This document shows, piece by piece, positions 60,140 to 64,000 of a DNA stretch of 64,000 bases. Position numbers and translations under genes: made by a program. Below the pieces are notes generated by a model. That model did not search any database. It saw only the letters and a program-made list of their open reading frames with translations, and was not told where the DNA came from. The stretch comes from Strigamia acuminata (Eukaryota > Arthropoda > Chilopoda > Geophilomorpha > Linotaeniidae): positions 1 to 64,000 of the forward strand of contig CASHSZ010000054.1 in the NCBI GenBank assembly GCA_949358305.1, read 5' to 3'. How positions within the stretch are numbered: position 1 is the stretch's first letter; each line of letters begins with the position of its first letter.

Positions 60140-63100
60140 GCTACGGTCGACGCATCGACGGCGATTCGCATGCGTTACCCCAAATACCGATAAAAAATCG
60201 CAGAAAACACTAATCCCGACCCAAAAACCGCCAAAATTACCCTCAAAACACGCCAACAACCTTCCACCACTTAAATTACACCGGAAAAAAACAATTTCAA
60301 ACCGAAAAATCAACAAAAAAGGCCAAAAAAATATTGCAAACAAAGAGAAAAGATCAATTATCGAGGCAAATCCCCACCACAAAACAACGCATCGCCGGTA
60401 TACACTTAAGCGTACAGTGCACAACACTACTGTTTATTTTCAATGATCCAATAAATAAAATTTGAAACAAAGTTGAGTGGAATTGTACGTTTCTTGTATA
60501 TTAAAGTTTTTATTTTGTTTGTTTACACCTAATTTTTTTTTTCCATCATAGAATGGCGACTCGATACTTTTGTAGCTCGAATTCACTTCGTAAACGTGGT
60601 CGGTGTTCATCACGCGTCAATGCGCTCGTGCAATAGTATAGGCGCGCATACGATTTGATGCGCGCAAAACTTGCAAAACTTGCACGGAATTTGGGCAATT
60701 TTTGACAAATTTCAGCAGATTTTTGCCTGTATTTGACAAATTTCAGAAGATTTTTTGCCTATATTTGACAAATTTCAGAAGATTTCCTCAATCCTCAAAC
60801 ATTTGCTGAAATTTCTCATAAAATTTCTAAAATTAATTGAAATTTGTCTGAAATTTGTCTGGAATTTGTCAAATATTGTCAAAAATCCGTGGAAATTTGT
60901 CAAATACTGGCAAAAATCCATGTAAATTTGTCAAAAATTGCCATAATTCGGTGCAAATTGTGTTAGATATTGGAAAAATTTATTTTAACGCTTCCAACGC
61001 GCCAGTAAATCGCGCGTGCACACGCATGGATTTTTCGTCATAGTTGGATGCGCGCAAACCTCACGTAACTTGCGCCAAAATTTGGCAATTTTTGACAAAT
61101 TTCAGCAGATTTTTGCCAGTATTTGACAAATTTCCACTGATTTTTGACAATATTTGACCCAACAACTGCGCCACGTTCCAGGCGCCGGTTTAGGCATTTT
61201 AGACCCGTTTTAGACCGTTTTAGATGGCGAAAACGTTCTCTCCATCATTTTCTACCCCTGGGTGAGGTTTTCAGCGTTCATGATTGATGAAAAAGCTGTT
61301 TTCTAACTAGCTGTCCCATTGCTAGTTTTGGCGTCAGGTTTTAGCAACCTTCCGATCCGACTCTGTCGTCTGCACGACCTCCAAGACTGTTTTAGGGTTA
61401 ATTTGAGTCAAATAATTCATTCTGGGGGTTGTTTTGGGTTTTTTACAAGTGTGTTTTTGTAGTTTTTATTGGTTTCAAACATTGTCAATTCTTTATACAA
61501 GTGTAACTTTCATTTCTCTGTATTTTGAGAACTTTGCATTGCAGCAAAGTTCATTTCTTGCCCCTTAATTATTGTGTAATTGTTGGTTTTCAAGCCCGTT
61601 TTTTAACAATAACTTTATTTGAAGTGCCTATTGTTTCAGGCACGTGCTTCCACGTGCCTTTTATTGTTGAGCAATTTCTTGGGCAGTTGCGCTCCTGTTG
61701 CTAGCATTGCCGCGCGTTCTCCGCGCGCGTACTCGCGTTTCGCATCACACACATTCGGATTCGATGGCCTATCGCGGCGGCACATTGTGTGGCATAGCGC
61801 GGCACGTTGCAATTGCTAATGCTACGGTCGACGGCGATTCGCATGCGCTATCCGCTGCATCAAACCCCAAATACCGAAAAAAAATCGCAGAAAACACTAA
61901 TCCCGACCCAAAAACCGCCAAAATTACCCTCAACACACGCCAACAACCTTCCACCACTTAAATTACACCGGAAAAAAACAATTTCAAACCGAAAAATCAA
62001 CAAAAAAGGCCAAAAAAATATTGCAAACAAAGAGAAAAGATCAATTATCGAGGCAAATCCCCACCACAAAACAACGCATCGCCGGTATACACTTAAGCGT
62101 ACAGTGCACAACACTACTGTTTATTTTCAATAATCCAATAAATAAAATTTGAAACAAAGTTGAGTGGAATTGTACGTTTCTTGTATATTAAAGTTTTTAT
62201 TTTGTTTGTTTACACTTAATTTTTTTTTCCATCATAGAATGGCGACTCGATACTTTTGTAGCTCGAATTCACTTCGTAAACGTGGTCGGTGTTCATCACG
62301 CGTCAATGCGCTCGTGCAATAGTATAGGCGCGCATACGATTTGATGCGCGCAAAACTTGCAAAACTTGCACGGAATTTGGGCAATTTTTGACAAATTTCA
62401 GCAGATTTTTGCCTGTATTTGACAAATTTCAGAAGATTTTTTGCCTATATTTGACAAATTTCAGAAGATTTCCTCAATCCTCAAACATTTGCTGAAATTT
62501 CTCATAAAATTTCTAAAATTAATTGAAATTTGTCTGAAATTTGTCTGGAATTTGTCAAATATTGTCAAAAATCCGTGGAAATTTGTCAAATACTGGCAAA
62601 AATCCATGTAAATTTGTCAAAAATTGCCATAATTCGGTGCAAATTGTGTTAGATATTGGAAAAATTTATTTTAACGCTTCCAACGCGCCAGTAAATCGCG
62701 CGTGCACACGCATGGATTTTTCGTCATAGTTGGATGCGCGCAAACCTCACGTAACTTGCGCCAAAATTTGGCAATTTTTGACAAATTTCAGCAGATTTTT
62801 GCCAGTATTTGACAAATTTCCACTGATTTTTGACAATATTTGACCCAACAACTGCGCCACGTTCCAGGCGCCGGTTTAGGCATTTTAGACCCGTTTTAGA
62901 CCGTTTTAGATGGCGAAAACGTTCTCTCCATCATTTTCTACCCCTGGGTGAGGTTTTCAGCGTTCATGATTGATGAAAAAGCTGTTTTCTAACTAGCTGT
63001 CCCATTGCTAGTTTTGGCGTCAGGTTTTAGCAACCTTCCGATCCGACTCTGTCGTCTGCACGACCTCCAAGACTGTTTTAGGGTTAATTTGAGTCAAATA

Positions 63101-63503
63101 ATTCATTCTGGGGGTTGTTTTGGGTTTTTTACAAGTGTGTTTTTGTAGTTTTTATTGGTTTCAAACATTGTCAATTCTTTATACAAGTGTAACTTTCATT
63201 TCTCTGTATTTTGAGAACTTTGCATTGCAGCAAAGTTCATTTCTTGCCCCTTAATTATTGTGTAATTGTTGGTTTTCAAGCCCGTTTTTTAACAATAACT
63301 TTATTTGAAGTGCCTATTGTTTCAGGCACGTGCTTCCACGTGCCTTTTATTGTTGAGCAATTTCTTGGGCAGTTGCGCTCCTGTTGCTAGCATTGCCGCG
63401 CGTTCTCCGCGCGCGTACTCGCGCGTTTCGCATCACACACATTCGGGTTCAATGGCCTATCGCGGCGGCACATTGTGTGGCATAGCGCGGCACGTTGCAA
63501 TTA
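60140..63503. repeat. 1686-bp direct tandem duplication within copy 2
   Basis: Sequence from about 60140 (GCTACGGTCGAC...) is repeated from about 61820 at an offset of 1686 bp, up to about 63500. The join is at GCACGTTGCAATT|GCTAATGCTACGG near 61815. Copy 1 of the large unit has this block once (49028-50700). Confidence 0.85.
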
Positions 63504-63624
63504 CGTGACGTGGCACGTTGCTGTTACGTGACGCGATAGCCAGTATTTAAGCAGGGGATTCCATCATCGTTTACACAAATGCGCATTGCAACGTGGAGGC
63601 GCATTCGAGTCCTTTTCCCAAGCG

Positions 63625-64000
63625 TTGAAAAAGGACAAAACTCGTATTCGATTCGAAAGCGAATCGAATACGATTTTTGTCCTTTTTCAACGCAAAATTG
63701 TATTCGACTCGTTTTCGAGTCGAATACGAGTTTTGCCCTTCTTCAACGCGAAATCGTATTCGACTCGTTTTCGAGTCGAATACGAGTTTTGCCCTTCTTC
63801 AACGCGAAATCGTATTCGACTCGTTTTCGAGTCGAATACGAGTTTTGCCCTTCTTCAACGCGAAATTGTATTCGACTCGTTTTCGAGTCGAATACGAGTT
63901 TTGCCCTTCTTCAACGCGAAATCGTATTCGACTCGTTTTCGAGTCGAATACGAGTTTTGCCCTTCTTCAACGCGAAATCGTATTCGACTCGTTTTCGAGT
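63625..64000. repeat. Second palindromic 56-bp array (cut by window end)
   Basis: At least six units in the same orientation as the left arm at 50820. These units mostly read CGAGTCGAATACGAGTTTTG, where the first array has more AATGCGAATTTTG units, so the arrays have homogenised separately. Confidence 0.85.

Larger units (their letters stand above)
53034..64000. repeat. Giant tandem unit, copy 2 (continues past window)
   Basis: Head-to-tail copy of 42903 onward. It is 980 bp longer between 54582 and 55561, and carries an internal 1686-bp duplication (60.14-63.5 kb). The palindromic array begins again at about 63625 and is cut by the window end. Confidence 0.9.

Overview
The window is eukaryotic and animal-like. 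The evidence is AT-rich non-coding DNA, GT/AG exon-like pieces, a compact SRPK-type kinase, and remnants of many animal transposon families (Ty3/Gypsy, Jockey-like LINE, PIF/Harbinger, P-element/THAP9-like, Tigger/pogo, hAT). An arthropod or other ecdysozoan is likely. TCAGT initiator-like motifs before the kinase and the style of a 462-residue orphan protein faintly suggest an arthropod (perhaps a chelicerate), but nothing settles the species.

Region 1, 1-9.7 kb: old repeats and gene fragments. A retropepsin remnant lies at 1.8 kb. A 1.3-kb DNA transposon at 3.55-4.87 kb has GC-rich subterminal motifs, carries a broken RING-finger sequence and is itself invaded by a Harbinger-type MITE. A cluster of recurring exon-like modules spans 3.2-6.3 kb. 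The one convincing host gene here is an intronless SRPK-like kinase at 8036-9040. Behind it lie a broken P-type transposase and the 5' piece of a Harbinger-like transposase.

Region 2, 9.746-22.76 kb: a complete, young Ty3/Gypsy retrotransposon. It has 1040-bp LTRs with 3 differences seen, a 4-bp target duplication (ATGT), a PBS and a PPT. Gag and pol overlap at a canonical GGGAAAC -1 frameshift site. A large third ORF (954 aa) carries two DnaJ-type CxxCxGxG motifs, and a short Cys-rich ORF overlaps its end. The element split the Harbinger-like reading frame, which continues in frame on the far side.

Region 3, 22.8-29.9 kb: Harbinger remnant, a two-exon zinc-ribbon-like fragment broken by a Tigger-like insertion, dispersed repeats, a 462-aa orphan gene on the minus strand, and a LINE reverse-transcriptase fragment.

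Region 4, 29.889-42.96 kb: a second Ty3/Gypsy element with a 5' LTR candidate, a coiled-coil plus gag region interrupted by a stop and apparent frameshifts, an AAAAAAC -1 frameshift site, an intact-looking pol, and a third ORF with an RS-rich (SR-protein-like) domain. No 3' LTR was found; its 3' end runs into a tandem duplication.

Region 5, 42.9-64 kb: two head-to-tail copies of a non-coding unit of about 10-11 kb, nearly identical. The unit is built from nested inverted and direct repeats, hAT-like MITEs with 8-bp target duplications, and a 1.8-kb palindrome made of about 20 copies of a 56-bp repeat whose core is itself a hairpin. A promoter-like TATA segment sits directly before the palindrome, so a long hairpin transcript is possible. 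A 1686-bp sub-block is duplicated again inside the second unit. No protein genes are supported in this region.
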